A DNA stretch of 64,000 nucleotides, from positions 1,467,001 through 1,531,000 of the forward strand of contig NC_081807.1 of assembly GCF_030704535.1 (NCBI RefSeq), written 5' to 3'. The DNA is from Vitis vinifera. Taxonomy: Eukaryota; Streptophyta; Magnoliopsida; Vitales; Vitaceae. Below, piece by piece: positions 24,333 through 36,769 of the stretch; the first letter of the stretch is position 1, and each line of letters begins with the position of its first letter. The notes below the pieces were generated by a model. The model was given only the letters and a program-made list of their open reading frames with translations. It was not told the origin of the DNA and made no database searches. The translations under genes were made by a program, and so were the position numbers.

Positions 24333-26465
24333 GCTCTTGGTCTCTGCTCAGACCCTGAAGCTGCCAAAAACATACAAAACCCTCATAACTCTTTCATGAA
24401 ATGAGGTAGGTTGCACAGAGAGAGAACGGGAGAGAGAGAGAGAGAGAGAGAGAGCTCACAAGGGAAATAGTGCAGGTTCTGAGTAGCCCCGTGCCTTGCT
24501 CACATGCAAGGCAGTAAGGGAGGCCTTCATGTGAATATAAGCTGGGGTACAACTCAAATCTCATGCCTTTGAGTGTGGTGGCACTGGTATAGAAGTTAAG
24601 GGATTAGTCCTTGTTAACCTTTACTGAAAATCATCAATGATATAATTTATTATTGGCTCAGACCCCATCAACGCATCCGGCAACACTTTTATTCCTTCAT
24701 TTGGCTTTATTGATCTCTTCTTAAGGACCAATGTTTAGTCTGCCTTTTTGGTTTGAGGAGAGTCAAAAAAGGGTAATTGCTTAATGACAAGCCGTGTGGA
24801 CCCTAGCATTGTTCTCAAAAGTAAGCGTGGCACAACTTATAATTTTCTGTCAGTTCATTCAATGTTTTCTTTTTGTAGATGAGCAACCAACCTATTTAGA
24901 AGTCATGGTTGAACTCCTTGCCAATGGGTGAAAGATTTCTCCTCTTTGCATTCATTACAATTCTTATTATACATGTGTTATAATGGGAAGATAAGTCATA
25001 ATATCATATAGAAAAGAAGAATCAAAATCATCGGCGAGAGTGAATTTGGTTTCTATATTAATGAATTTTTTATTCATATTTTCATTCTGAAAATCAATCC
25101 AAACATTAATGAACGATAATTGAATTGATTTCTTATTCATATTCTCTAATTTAGCATTTCAAACAAACCTCGAAGAAATCGATTTTGGTTTTTTCATAAA
25201 GGAATCAAACATTTCTCATGTTTTTATGTAATCTTCATGCATGTGTGAGATCAATTACTTATACATAGGAAAAATGTGTATGATTCAAGTAAAAACAAAA
25301 ATGCCCATCAAGCTTGATATTCAACTCCAACACTAGACAAACCATAATAACTTGCTTTTGGGTGATCATTGCATAATGACAAGCCTAATTATCATTTCCA
25401 CACTCTTTGGGCAATTTCAAAAAATTAGTGCCTTTTAAATTGTTAATCCAATTAGAGAAATATAATCCAATTAGAGAAATATTGAATATTTGGTGCTAAT
25501 AAATTAATTTATAAAAAGCATGGGGATTAAGATGAAATTAACTATAAAATTAGGTGTTTTTTAACAAAAATAAATCATTGTAATGAGTTTGAGATCCAAA
25601 ACTCTATCATGTGTAAGAATTTTAAAAGCAGAGCCATTTTGAATTATTAGTTATTACCACTCAAAAAAACACCAAAATAAGATGAAGTTACAACCAAATG
25701 TGAACAAAAGGTTTGGATCTAGCAGAAGAGGAGATGAACCAGAGAAGAATGGTACAAATTAAAATTCGGTGAGAATGGGATTGAAGGCAGAGGAGAGGAG
25801 GGCCGACCCATAATTGAGGGATTTGTCCTTCCTTGGTGGGGGTTTTTTGGAGGGTGGCCTTACATGGGTCCCCAGAGATTCATATATTGGATGCTACCTC
25901 TTGAGCAGTGACCCCACGATGGGGTAATTGAGCAGTCCTCCACTGTCTGTGGCAGTGGTCTCACGGCTGAATTTGCACGCCAGGATTATAGCAATGGACC
26001 ATTGGGTTCACACGCTCAATCAATGGTGATGATATGTGGCATATTTTACTGCAGAAAAATGTTAAATTACTATCCCCAATTTCTATATTATTTAGGGAAC
26101 ATTGAATAAAAATTGAAAAAATTGGATTTAGTGTTGTAGGCCTGTAAGATGAGCCCAACTACATTAGACGGGCTAAACTAGAAGGTGGTCATTCAAGGCT
26201 GTGGAAGAGACAAAAGGCCCAAGATAGAAGAGAAGAATATCCAACTACAGCTGAGCCCATTCCCAAAAGGGCCAGTGTAAGAGTAGACTACAAAATCAAC
26301 GGACCATGCAGTGCAGAACTCAAACAACAAAGGAACATTGAGCTCACGAAATTTAAAATAAAAAAAAAAAACAAAAATTGCACATAACTATGACCAAAAA
26401 TACAACAAACAATCAATCAATCCCCATAGTACAAATCTAGAATGAAGATCAAACCATATGGTACT
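24333..26465. other. Intergenic region between the GH10 and NFD4-like genes
   Basis: The left part should hold the xylanase promoter and leader, including a (GA)n tract at 24430-24454. The rest is AT-rich with no supported ORF. A tiny direct duplication (aatccaattagagaaatat twice) lies near 25445-25480. The last few hundred bases are probably 3'UTR of the NFD4-like gene, whose coding part ends at 26719. Confidence 0.5.
24430..24454. repeat. (GA)n microsatellite
   Basis: About 12 GA units roughly 100 bp upstream of the GH10 start codon, in the putative 5' leader or proximal promoter (CT repeat in the sense of the gene). Confidence 0.9.
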
Positions 26466-26718
26466 TCATGACCAAATGGCATGTTCAGCAACATCATGTA
26501 GAAAACCTACATAAGGCAGCGCATCTAGAACAAGTACCTGGCCATATGATCTTTTTTGATAATATGGGAATGATTTATTTTTCAGATTAGAACATTTCTC
26601 TTGAGAAATGCCCATCAAGCTATCGTTGTTCAACATAAGAGTATCACTGGGCAAAAGCCCGTCAATCTTATGTTTCTTCTCATCTGGTCTCGTCCCGTCT
26701 CTTTGGGATTGTGAGCAT

Positions 26719-29700
26719 TTATCGGCTGTTGGATGGGGCCGCTGGCTTCTTTGATCTCTTGCTCGCGCGAATCTTGGAGTAAACATTCTTTGTTCTAATT
26801 GCCAGTAGGACGTCTAAGCCAAACCCGATAATGCATGATAAGGCCATTACCACGAACACCAGCCTGTAACAGTGGGGGCCTATGCATGTGGTGCCACCTC
26901 CTGCTGTGCGGGTAGCATGGGCGTCATACAACAAGCCAGCAAGCAGGCCGGAGAAGAGGAAGGAGCCAAGGGGGAGGTTGAGGATTAGAATGTTGTAGAT
27001 GAGACCATAATATTTCAGGCCAAACAGTTCAGAAGCAATGGGGACTGTGACAGCGAGACGAACTCCATAGCAAATCCCTACCACGACTGAACCAATGTAT
27101 AGTGAGCCAGGCAAAGCCATGGCCATCACAACATACCCAACTGCCATCAGAATCTGAGAAGCTGCATTCCAGAAAGGTCTTGGTGTTCCAGCTTTTCTGC
27201 AAATTTGAAACCGAGCATAAGACTACTAAATCATTCTGCATTGAGTACAGCTATTAAAAAGTTTGTCCAAAGTCCTAGGAGTTAGCCAAGGGCATATGGC
27301 AGTTGATTACATGGTCTTGAGTAGATAGAGTATCTCCTAGTCCAGAAAATCAAGCTTTGAATCCATCCATCATACAATGGAAATTAGTTAACCTACTTGC
27401 ATTTGCCGGTATTTTAGGGGGAAACCTGTCGACTTAAGCCTATACTAGGCATTGACAACAACCCAACAAAGATTGCATTGGTATGAACTCACATTTTCTT
27501 GCCAAAGAAAAAGAAACAACCCACTTTGGGTGGACTCGACTGTCAAATGGGACTCATATGTATGGTCTTGATCGAACTTTTACCATGGAATTATGGAATA
27601 AGAAGGCACGAAATGTAGCCCTAGAACTATTTTGGATTCAGATAGTGTGGTTAAGAATGGACCAGGGTAACATCCAAGAGGTGGGCAGATTGTCAATTTG
27701 GAAATCGGGTGGGGGTAGGACCTGACCAATTTGTTTGGGGTTCATCCCTTCACCCTCCCAAATGGACAAATTTTGCCACAGCACTTTTCCTTTAGACTTA
27801 AAGCCAAAAGGGATCCGATGGTTAGGACTGCAAGCGAAGGCATCACATGATCTTCACACAGACCAGTTAAACAACTTAATTCTTTCAATCATCATCAACC
27901 ACTTACATCATGCTGTGGATTGATCAGGAACCTTTTATGTTGAAAAGAACTTAGGAGCGTTTTTTCTGTTAGCCGAAACTTTTCATTGAAAAGAACTTGG
28001 GCGAGTTTCTTTCTGTTAACCGAACACCTCAGAGACCTTTCTTTAAGATTTTTTTCCCCTGAAAAAGGCCAGTTAACAGGAACATGAAGAAAATTGTTCT
28101 TGTTTTGTGTTAAAACAGCCTGCAACAGAAATTCTGAAACTCTTTCACCGCTTCAATTTTCAAAGTCCAAAAGCAGGTTTGAGGAAAATGTGCTTGGAAG
28201 ACAAAACCGAACGTGTCTCTAATAATTCAAAGTTGTACTGGGATCCCACCATGTGGGTACTTGTGGGACAAAGGGATTATTCACGAGTCCCTACCGAAAA
28301 GCAGAAGAAAATTCCTAGAAACTCAAAACCTCCAAAAACAGGGAGACTCAGCTTGGAATTATGAGTCCCTGATTGAAATCGTACGAATTCAAAGGACGGA
28401 GTACGGATTTTCTAACCTTTCTCCTAACTGAAAGAGGGAGCACCCCACCAAGATTAAGCTGTTAGGATACTTTTCTCTCTTGATCCCCCTCACTTTGACC
28501 CCTAAAATATCCACCCATCACAAGGAAAAGAAAAAAATTTCCAAGGGGGGACCCTAAGATGGTGATCACCAGAACAGTATCGACCAGAAGTTAGGTCTTG
28601 GAGAGGGGTTGCAAACAACAGTCCAGCCACGATGTTTCCTCCATCCAAAAAGTCAATAATGAGCTAAACCGACCTACAAGGTAAACAAACATTAAACAAT
28701 AATGTACCACCACCCTCGCACTGTACTAACAAAAACCCAGAGGAAGTTTCTGTTCAAGACCCCATTCCTGGAATGTCTTCTTCAACTTTTGACATGAACT
28801 TAATGGATTGGCATCAAACCAGTACAAAATTCAGATATGAAATTGCCCTGCTCCTCTACTAAGACCATTTGACTTCAACCTCAAATTCCAAAACAGAGTG
28901 TTCATAATTATGTTCTAAAACCCAAGAATGGTTAGAATATTCCATGGAACTATATGAACAAGTGCCACTAAAAAATCAAAGCAGAAGTATAATAAGATTC
29001 ATGGATGATTATAATTAGCAAGTAGGCAGTTGAAGTGGTAGTTAAAACTTACCCTATGAAGTATTCTGAAACTGAACCGGATAAAATTCGGCCGAAAAAT
29101 CCCCAAATGCTTGTGAGGGAGACGAAAATGGAGACATCCACGTAGCCGAGAGCTAGACCCATTTGTCCCATGTTATTCATAACAGCCAAACCAGTGCCAA
29201 CTCCACAGAGGAAGGATGCAAAGAGTATCCAGAAATCAGTGGTGCTGATTGCTTCAATAATTGTGTGATCCTCCCCAATTGACGGCCGGGGTCGTTTGAT
29301 TTCCACCACAGGCTCCACCTTTTCCTCCGATGCCGGAGCCGCCATTTCCGGCTGACTGTTTTGACTCAGGAGGGTTTCGGTGATTAGACCCTCGATGTCG
29401 GAACTGGGTTTTGAACCGGACCGGTTAAAATCCTGTAGCATGAAATAGAGAGGGATTGAGAGAGGGCAAGCCAGGAGGAAGAGCAGGACGACGGCGAATG
29501 CCTGAGAGAGGATGCGGCTATGGGAGCCGGTGACGTCGAAGGTGAGGAGATAGACGGCGAGGACGACGGCGACGATGTTGAAGAGGTTGAAGAATTTGGT
29601 CTCTTCCTTCTCGCCGGCTGCGGTGGACGACGAAGGGACCTCGCGGAGGAAGAGAATAGCGGAGAGGCAGACAAGAAGGGGGATGATGGCGAGCATGAGG

Positions 29701-30534
29701 AGGAAGATGGCGGGGTCGTCGGCAAAGAGAGCAGTGCAGAGGTCAGTGAAAATGGCGGTGCTCAGACCCACGTAACCCTTCAATATTCCGGAGACCGGAC
29801 CTCGATTCGTCCGGAAGTTTCGGATGCATGTCACCAGAACCGCCGTGTTCATCCATGTCGTACTGTTGCCTCCCATGCATAGAAATATACACATCTGCAA
29901 CACATACTCATCTCTCTATTAGTATTTCGAAATCATTTTTCTTGCTTTTTAAAGCAGAAACATCAACCTATCTAATACTAATTTTTAGCTTTAAAAGTCC
30001 ATCAGAAGGAATTATCAAAGCAAAGCTTGCTTTGCCTTGTCCAAACAAGGACTCATCGAAGAACTTTCTTGCTTCTGAAAACAGAGTCTGATTTCTGAAA
30101 GCAAAAAGCACTTCCAAAATTCTATCAACAAAAACCCAAAATTCATTTGAAAAGCTTCTGGTGTTTTCCCAAATGCTTTAAATGCACTTTCTCAAAATGC
30201 CCACCTGCCAATAGGGAAGCGGCTGGATTTTCCGGCTGACGACCAGCCATTGAACCCCATACCCGACAAGCCCTTCAATCGACCCAATAAGAAGCATCAT
30301 CGGAGTGGACAACCGGTCGGAGGCGAGACCGGAGAGGAGGCCAAACGCCTTGCCCACATCCTTGGCAACAGAGAGGTTGTTGAGTTGCAACTGGGTGAGA
30401 GCCATTAACGATTTGAGAGCATCTGAGTAGTTGGAAAAAGTGTAGTTGTTGCCGGAGATGGACTGAACCCAAACGGCCGTCACAAACCCCAGCCATTTTC
30501 TGGAGGAGGACGCTGGAGATAGGTGGAAGCCCAT
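26719..30534 (-). CDS. NFD4-like / nodulin-like major facilitator transporter
   Basis: Minus-strand exons 30534-30205, 29894-29053 and 27196-26719 join in frame to 549 residues. The first 250 residues fit the plant nodulin-like domain: RKWLGFVTAVWVQSISGNNY, then LMALTQLQLNNLSVAKDVGKAFG, then IGSIEGLVGYGVQWLVVS, then FLCMGGNSTTWMNTAVLVTC. The remainder fits MFS, with IEAISTTDFWILFASFLCGVGTG and GRILSGSVSEYFIGK spanning the last junction. About 12 membrane segments are predicted, with a hydrophilic central loop (about residues 275-325) carrying SEEKVEPVVEIKRPRPSIGEDHT. Family members include NUCLEAR FUSION DEFECTIVE 4; substrates are mostly unknown. Intron 2 is large (1856 nt, 27197-29052). From memory the closest Arabidopsis relatives are At4g34950 and At2g16660. 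Confidence 0.9.
27931..28030. repeat. Two-copy tandem repeat inside NFD4-like intron 2
   Basis: Two copies of a 46-47 bp unit sharing ttgaaaagaactt and ttctgttarccgaa, within the 1.86 kb intron. The remainder of the intron shows small frames (27483-27725, 28107-28364) with no recognisable product; inserted sequence is possible but not identifiable. Confidence 0.5.
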
Positions 30535-31984
30535 TGTTGCGGATTCCTACAATCTACCAGTCTCGCGGAGAAGGAGGTTGCAGATGATTGAAGGAGGAAG
30601 TTGAATTGAACGGTCGGTGGCGTTGAAACGCAGCGTTTCGTATTTATGTTAGATTTTGGGTGAATGGAATATTCGAATTTTGATTGGTGACTGCATCCTC
30701 CACCGCGACACATAGAATTTTTATTTTTTTTCGTTTTGTTTTTTAGAAAAAAATAAAAAAACAAAATAAGTAAATAATATATCTGAAAAAAGGTTAGAAA
30801 ATGTACAAATTCTTAATTAATATAGATTGTTCTTTCTAACAAAAATATTGTATAAAATATTTTATTATAATATTAGATTTCTTGCAATAAATACAAATTA
30901 TTGAAAATATTTCTATAAATATTATAAATTATAAGAAAAAAAAAGAAGATAAAAACGACTTTTAGAGATTATAATAGATAGAATTGTGAGAAATATCGGC
31001 ACATGTAGTGAAAAGATTTTCTTTCATCAATCAAAGTCATGTTAAATATTTGAAAGAGTTGTAAGGAAAGCTGTTGAAAATACGAGTAGAAAAGGTCTTG
31101 AGATGAAGTTGTAGAGAAAATAGATATAAATAGAGATGTGAGAAATAACAGGAGATGCCGATGGAGTCGGACTCGTAGTTTAAGGTTTGAATATAAATAA
31201 TCGGGAAACACGGGATATTTGAGAACTTATATAATTTTATCATTTATAATTTTTTTATATAGCATACTTAAATAAGCCATGTTAAAACCTTATATATATT
31301 TTTATTTAAGTGATCAAACTATCACATCAATTTAATGTTAAAAAAAATTATTATAAAAAATTATCCTTATTTGATTAACCGAATAAATAGAAAGATTTTT
31401 TTAGTTTTAATAACTTTAATTATATAAACCAATAATAAAAAGGATAATTAAATATTGATTTTCCTAATCAATTTAATAATTTTTTAAAATAATCCCTTTT
31501 TATAAGGTAGATTGTATTTAATTTAATATATATATATTATATGAAAATGAATATTATGGATTTTTGAATTTTTATATTTGAATAAAATATATAAAAGTAG
31601 AACTTTGCTTATAAAAAATTATTTCCTGCAAATAAAATAAATAATAATAATTGTAATATTACGGCATTATAAGGTTGCTGAGAAAGTTGGCGCCAGGTAT
31701 TCAATAACTAGACGTTTCCTCCATATCAATTTCTTCAATCTTTTTCTCGAGAAAACTGTTTGCCGGGAAAACCGAAAGTAAAGGGCAGAGACTTTTCTTG
31801 GTGTAGCCGACAAGCCACCCATTGGTTTTGAAATGACGTTTTTCCGGCACGCGCAAACGCACCCCCACAAGTTTTGTAGTTGGTATATGGAACGGAATTC
31901 AATGGAAACGACACCCATATGTTTCGTAGTTTGCCCACCAAATTAAACTGTCATGTTTTACAAATGTTTTTAATAATAATAATA

Positions 31985-32250
31985 ATAATATTATGACCGA
32001 CTCCCCTAAAATCAATTACTATTAAAAAAAAGACACATATCGTAGTCTTATAACGTATTCATCCAAGCATCTATGTCGAATACTAGGGAAGTTGATGGAC
32101 ACAGCTCTGATACCATTTATAGAACTTCAGATGCTATCAACTCTCTTAAAAGCAATTGCTGTTAGAAAATGAACATACCCTAAGTATTTATCAAAATTTT
32201 CACAACGAACACAAAGAGAGTTGATGGGATATGGTCAACCTTACGTGAAC
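31985..32250 (-). mobile_element. TRIM-like LTR element fossil, copy 1
   Basis: Two similar LTR-like blocks in the same direction flank a minus-strand match to the tRNA-iMet primer-binding site (complement gctctgatacca at about 32104-32115). Shared words include caactctcttaaaagcaatt and acaaagagagttgatgg. The whole structure is under 300 bp with no coding region, so it resembles a terminal-repeat retrotransposon in miniature. It is degraded, old and not intact. A related fossil lies at 57895-58245. Confidence 0.5.
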
Positions 32251-32556
32251 AATTATTATTATTATTATTATTATTTCAACTAAGAAATCAATATTTTGAA
32301 TATGGAAAGAATTATTATAGTTTTATGGAAGTGTTAAAAAAAAAAGACACTATAAAATAGACTCACCTTTGAACTCTTAAAAAAATGAAAGGAAAAAGAC
32401 AATAATTAGTATCATATTTGGTTTAATTTTCTTTCTCGAGTTTGTTTTTAAAAGTTTTAAGGGGAAAAAATAATTAAACAAGTTAAGAAAAGATAAATAA
32501 ATAAATTTAAATTTGATAAATTATATTTATATGTTTTTTAAAACTTTTTAAACTTT

Positions 32557-32581
32557 TATATATATATATATATATATATAA
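32557..32581. repeat. (TA)n microsatellite
   Basis: About twelve TA units within AT-rich intergenic DNA. The 32410-32730 neighbourhood has weakly inverted tatttggtt ends and could be a further degraded MITE. Confidence 0.85.
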
Positions 32582-33257
32582 ATTAAATGATTTAAAAATA
32601 TACAAACTTCTAAATAATTTAAAATGTATATTTTATGATAAACTAAACAAAAACGCTTTCTTAATGCACTTGAACAATCAAACAAGAGTAATTTTTTGAA
32701 ATTTTTTTCTTGAAGAACCAAATATAGTTGTAAACTTATTATAAGTGATATTTTAGATTTAAAAAATTGTTTCTTAAATTTTATCAAACACCCTTTAAAT
32801 AAAAAAATATTTTTAGATTAAAAATATTTTTTAAAATCAATATCAAATAGACTTTTAATAATATAATTTTCTAAAATAAAATCATATTAACAAAATAATT
32901 ATAATTGAGTTTTAAGTAAAAGATGAGTTCATTGTATAAAAAAAAAAATCATATTTTCAAAAGATGAATTCAACATACAAACTTTTAGGTTGTAAAGTGA
33001 ATTCGTCTTTTTAAAAGACGAATTAGTATCATAAATTTAGTATCATATTTTGTATTTATTTTTTAAATAATTATTTTTTAATAATATTTAAAAAAAAAAA
33101 AAAAAAAAAAAGGCCCCATGCTAAATAGCCAAAATTGAATTTTGTCCATTTTTGATACCCTGTGATTTGGTGTTTTACATATAAATGCGTGTCCTTGATA
33201 GATAACCACTTGGTCTTATCTCTATCGCCAACTTTTCTTGACCAAACACGTCCTCTT

Positions 33258-33367
33258 TCTCACCAGACCCATCGCCCATCATGGTCTCCATCGAAATTTA
33301 ATCTTGAGCTTAAGGTCTCTCACCAGACCCATCATGGTCTCCATCAAAATTTAATCTTGATCTTGAG
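33258..33367. repeat. 60-bp direct duplication
   Basis: Two copies of a unit beginning tctcaccagacccatc and ending aatttaatcttgag, spaced 60 bp apart, with a 6-bp internal difference (gcccat present only in copy 1) and few substitutions. The encoded open frame is unfamiliar. Confidence 0.75.
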
Positions 33368-33730
33368 GGCTCAACCTCTTGAGAGTGATACGAAAGTGCT
33401 CTGATTTTCCGGGAATCCAATCACCAAATTGGAAAAAATTTCTGGGTTATGGCGGGGTTGAAGGCAACTTATCAAAGCTCCTAGCGGGTGGGCCTGGACA
33501 GGAAGATGTCCCATTCAGAATGTCCTGTTCGATTGCTTATCAACATCTCAATATCCAGAAGTATCTATCAATATGTACGGCTTTTGTCTTGGATTTGATT
33601 TAGAGGAGACAGGGTGATCTCTTTCCTGTGGGTGGTGGGCCTTTGTTTTTATTTTTTTGTAAGTCTTGGAAAATGAGGATTTATATCTGCTATGATTTTT
33701 TGATGGGTAAAAAATAAAAATTACTTAATA

Positions 33731-34320
33731 TAAGAGCTTTAATAATTCAACATTAATTCATTTTCTAAACTCAAGTGCATTAACTAAGCTTAGATTATCG
33801 AGAATATACAAATTCACCTCACCTAAATTCATCTCATCTCAAAATGAAGATCATGAAAAGAGACGACCTCCAAACTTACATATTAACCTAATTGATCGAT
33901 CTACAACTAAAAAGTAATATTCAACTACCCTTGTCCTCACATGATTGAAGGTGAATAAAAAATTTGCATCAACAACAAATAAATGATTTATATAAAGCCC
34001 TTATCGTGAAGTATGAAGTAATTTTATAACTCTTGCTTCTAATCACTTGGATAAGAGCATTAACAATTCAACATCAATTCATTTTTTAAACTTAAGTGCA
34101 TTAATTAAGTTTAGATTAATGAGAGTACACAAATTCATCTCACCGCAAAATAAGGATCATGAAGAGAGACGACCTCCAAACTTACATATTGACCTAAAAT
34201 TGCTCTTGTCCTTACATGCCCAAAGTTTTATCAGAAAGATTGCAACAACAACAGAGCAGTAGCTTAGATAAAGCCCTCGTTATGAAGGAATGAATTGCTC
34301 CATAACTCTTACAATCACTT
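33731..34320. repeat. Tandem duplication of about 320 and 270 bp
   Basis: The second copy starts at 34052 and repeats the first in order: taagagc.ttaayaattcaac, aagtgcattaa.taag, gagacgacctccaaactta, ataaagccct, then ataactctt.c..atcactt. Internal indels make copy 2 shorter. Divergence is noticeable, so the duplication is not very recent. No gene is recognised in it. Confidence 0.75.
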
Positions 34321-36769
34321 AAAAATTTGTGTAAAATTTCTCATAGAGGTTCTTCCTTTGTAGGAAATTCCTCTTTGAAGTTAAGAGGGAACCAAGAAGA
34401 GGTAGAATAAAATTTCAGAAGAATTTTGGCTTCTTCGATTCGTGTTTTGGGATGTTTTTGTTTTGAGTCTTATGAGAAAACATGTGGAGAAAAAAAGTGA
34501 TAAGCACTGAGTCAGAGTGGGCAACAATCGAGGCATGGATTTGGCCCGGGCCGAATGAAGACATAAACAGCTCAGCTGAGAGCCTGAGAGCTGCATGTGC
34601 TTTTGAATGTGTCTGATAGTGTGATTTTTGGCACGCTCTTCAGCTATTCAGATTTCAGCCTGATGCTAGTGTCATTGAGGTACGGGTTGGCTCAAAATTG
34701 TATAATATAATTGCCTTTTTGATGGACTTCAATGATTGCACTACTAAACTTAGGTGTGGTTGTAGTAAATTTTTTTAAGTAGTTTTTAAAAATTTTAAAA
34801 TACTTTTTAAAACAATAAATTGATTTTAGAAGAAAAATATTTTAGTCTATCTTACAAAATGGTATCAGGCTTATGCATAATAAATTCCTCTAGATTTAAT
34901 TAGATTATGTTTATTAACTTTTTTTTTATAAAAAAAATAGGATTTTCTTTATAAAAAAAAAAACACATTTAGTAACTAGTAAATAAAAATAGTATTTTAT
35001 TCTTATGTTTTCAAAAGAATTTATTTTTTATTTTTAGTTGTTTTCACTTATTTTTTAAAATAATTATACAATTTTTAAAAATAATTTAAAATAGAGCATT
35101 AAGTATAAAAGTTATTTTCTAAAATACATTTAAAAACATAAAAAAATATAATGAAAATATTTCAAATTCCTAAATAGACTTTTGTTTTATAAAATATTAA
35201 AGAATAATTTTCAAAAACTGTAGTTGAAGACAATCAACAAAAACATCTTAAAATTATTTTAAATGTATTTTCATATATCACACTATTTTCATAACAAATT
35301 TTTAAAAACCTATTTTTATTTCAAAATTTATCAAATGTGTTTTTGAAATCATAAAAAATGAACAACAAAACAATATTTGTAAAAATAAGTTGATAAACAT
35401 GCCATCAACACCAACAAGGAAAAAGGAATATTAATTATATTCATACAAATCATATCAACATTTTTTAAAATATTAATAATATTTAAAATAACATTAATCC
35501 TATATCCCACTTGCCCACTAATTAATGTCTGCACTTATGTAATCTTGAGGATTATTCAAGTGGGTATTCATATTAAACATCAAACCCATGTGTCAAAGAC
35601 ATTGTTAATTGGGAAAATTAGATATTTTCCCTTTAATATAATGACATTAATGAGAAAGAGTCACGAAACAGATCATTCTTTTAGACTATGGGCGCACTCA
35701 GGTATGTCTGCATCCCACTGTCGGCCCAACTTCTTTTTTCACAATGAAAATGACCCCCCAAAAAAATCAACGGTCGGAAATTATTTTTGGTGTTTGTTTG
35801 GTAGGTGGAAGTCAATTGCTTTGATTTACTCTCAAACCTGACGGTGGTTTGCTTTGAACAACTTTGTATTCAATTGACTACGATTTTAAGAATAGTTGTT
35901 AAAAAACATTTTTTTTGTTTTAGGAAACAACAACTTATTATATTTGAAATGAGGTTGTTTTTGAAAGTAACATGTTTTAAAAATAGTTTTAAATAATAAA
36001 AAGTTGTCATTGAAAGCTATTTTTTGATATATAAAAAAAAAAAAAAAATTTTAAGAACATTTTTTATGCATTTCCTTTACCCGAATGACTATTGATTTTT
36101 GTCTGTTTCGAAAAATGTTTATGCGCTTAGATTTGGTTTAATTGCTTGTAACTATGGGAGAATATGAAATTTTGGTGGTGTCAAAATAGTTAAATAAGTT
36201 GATTTAATAATTTAATTTATATTATTAAATAGGTTTGATAAAATATTTTCATATTACAACTCTAAGTTAAAAAATGATTTAAAATAATGATAAAAATAAT
36301 TCATCTCAAATACAAAAAATTAGGATTTTCGATATTCATATTAAACAAAATATTTATTTATTCTTATCACATATAGATTAAATAAAAATAAATTTATCCT
36401 ATGTGGACCCCGTATTTCTACACATGCGTTTTAACTCGATGACGAACTTGCTAATGATTTGGAATTGAAACGAGATGAAAGTCCCTGGAAGGGAAATCAC
36501 TGGGCCGGAGGATCAAAACTGGGCTTAGGCCTCCAAAGTTGTCTAGCCCAAAATTACATTTTGATCTGGTACTTCAAAGAGTAGAATAATCCATCCACAA
36601 ATCTGACTTCCAGCCATCAAATCTAATGACTTTTTAAAATTTCCAGAGATCCTGAGATTAATGGCTCTGCAAACACTGCAACCAACAACTACTGACAGTG
36701 GCGTTTCGGATGGGGTGTAGAGAGTGAGGGATCCTTGTTGATGGTTGATCGGAGAGCAGGCGGCGAAGG

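Larger units (their letters stand above)
30535..36769. other. 6.2 kb repeat-rich spacer between NFD4-like and CYP21-1
   Basis: The two genes are divergent, so each end holds a promoter. Near the NFD4-like start a 15-nt near-palindrome GAAACGCAGCGTTTC lies at 30625-30639. The interior is strongly AT-rich. It carries a TRIM-like fossil (31985-32250), TA repeats, a possible second MITE with tatttggtt ends (about 32410-32730), a poly-A run (33090-33111), a 60-bp duplication (33258-33367) and a 320-bp tandem duplication (33731-34320). ORFs at 33162-33603, 34047-34262 and 35545-35841 read through these repeats and are not supported as genes. Confidence 0.5.

Noticed and set aside
27483-28431. Several short frames in NFD4-like intron 2, considered as a nested gene or transposon
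   Set aside because: Translations are unfamiliar and no inverted or direct terminal repeats could be defined around them.
32410-32730. Possible third MITE with tatttggtt inverted ends
   Set aside because: The inverted ends are too short and imperfect in AT-rich DNA to be sure.
33162-33603. Overlapping frames encoding repeated SHQTH-like peptides
   Set aside because: They are produced by a 60-bp direct duplication in non-coding DNA.
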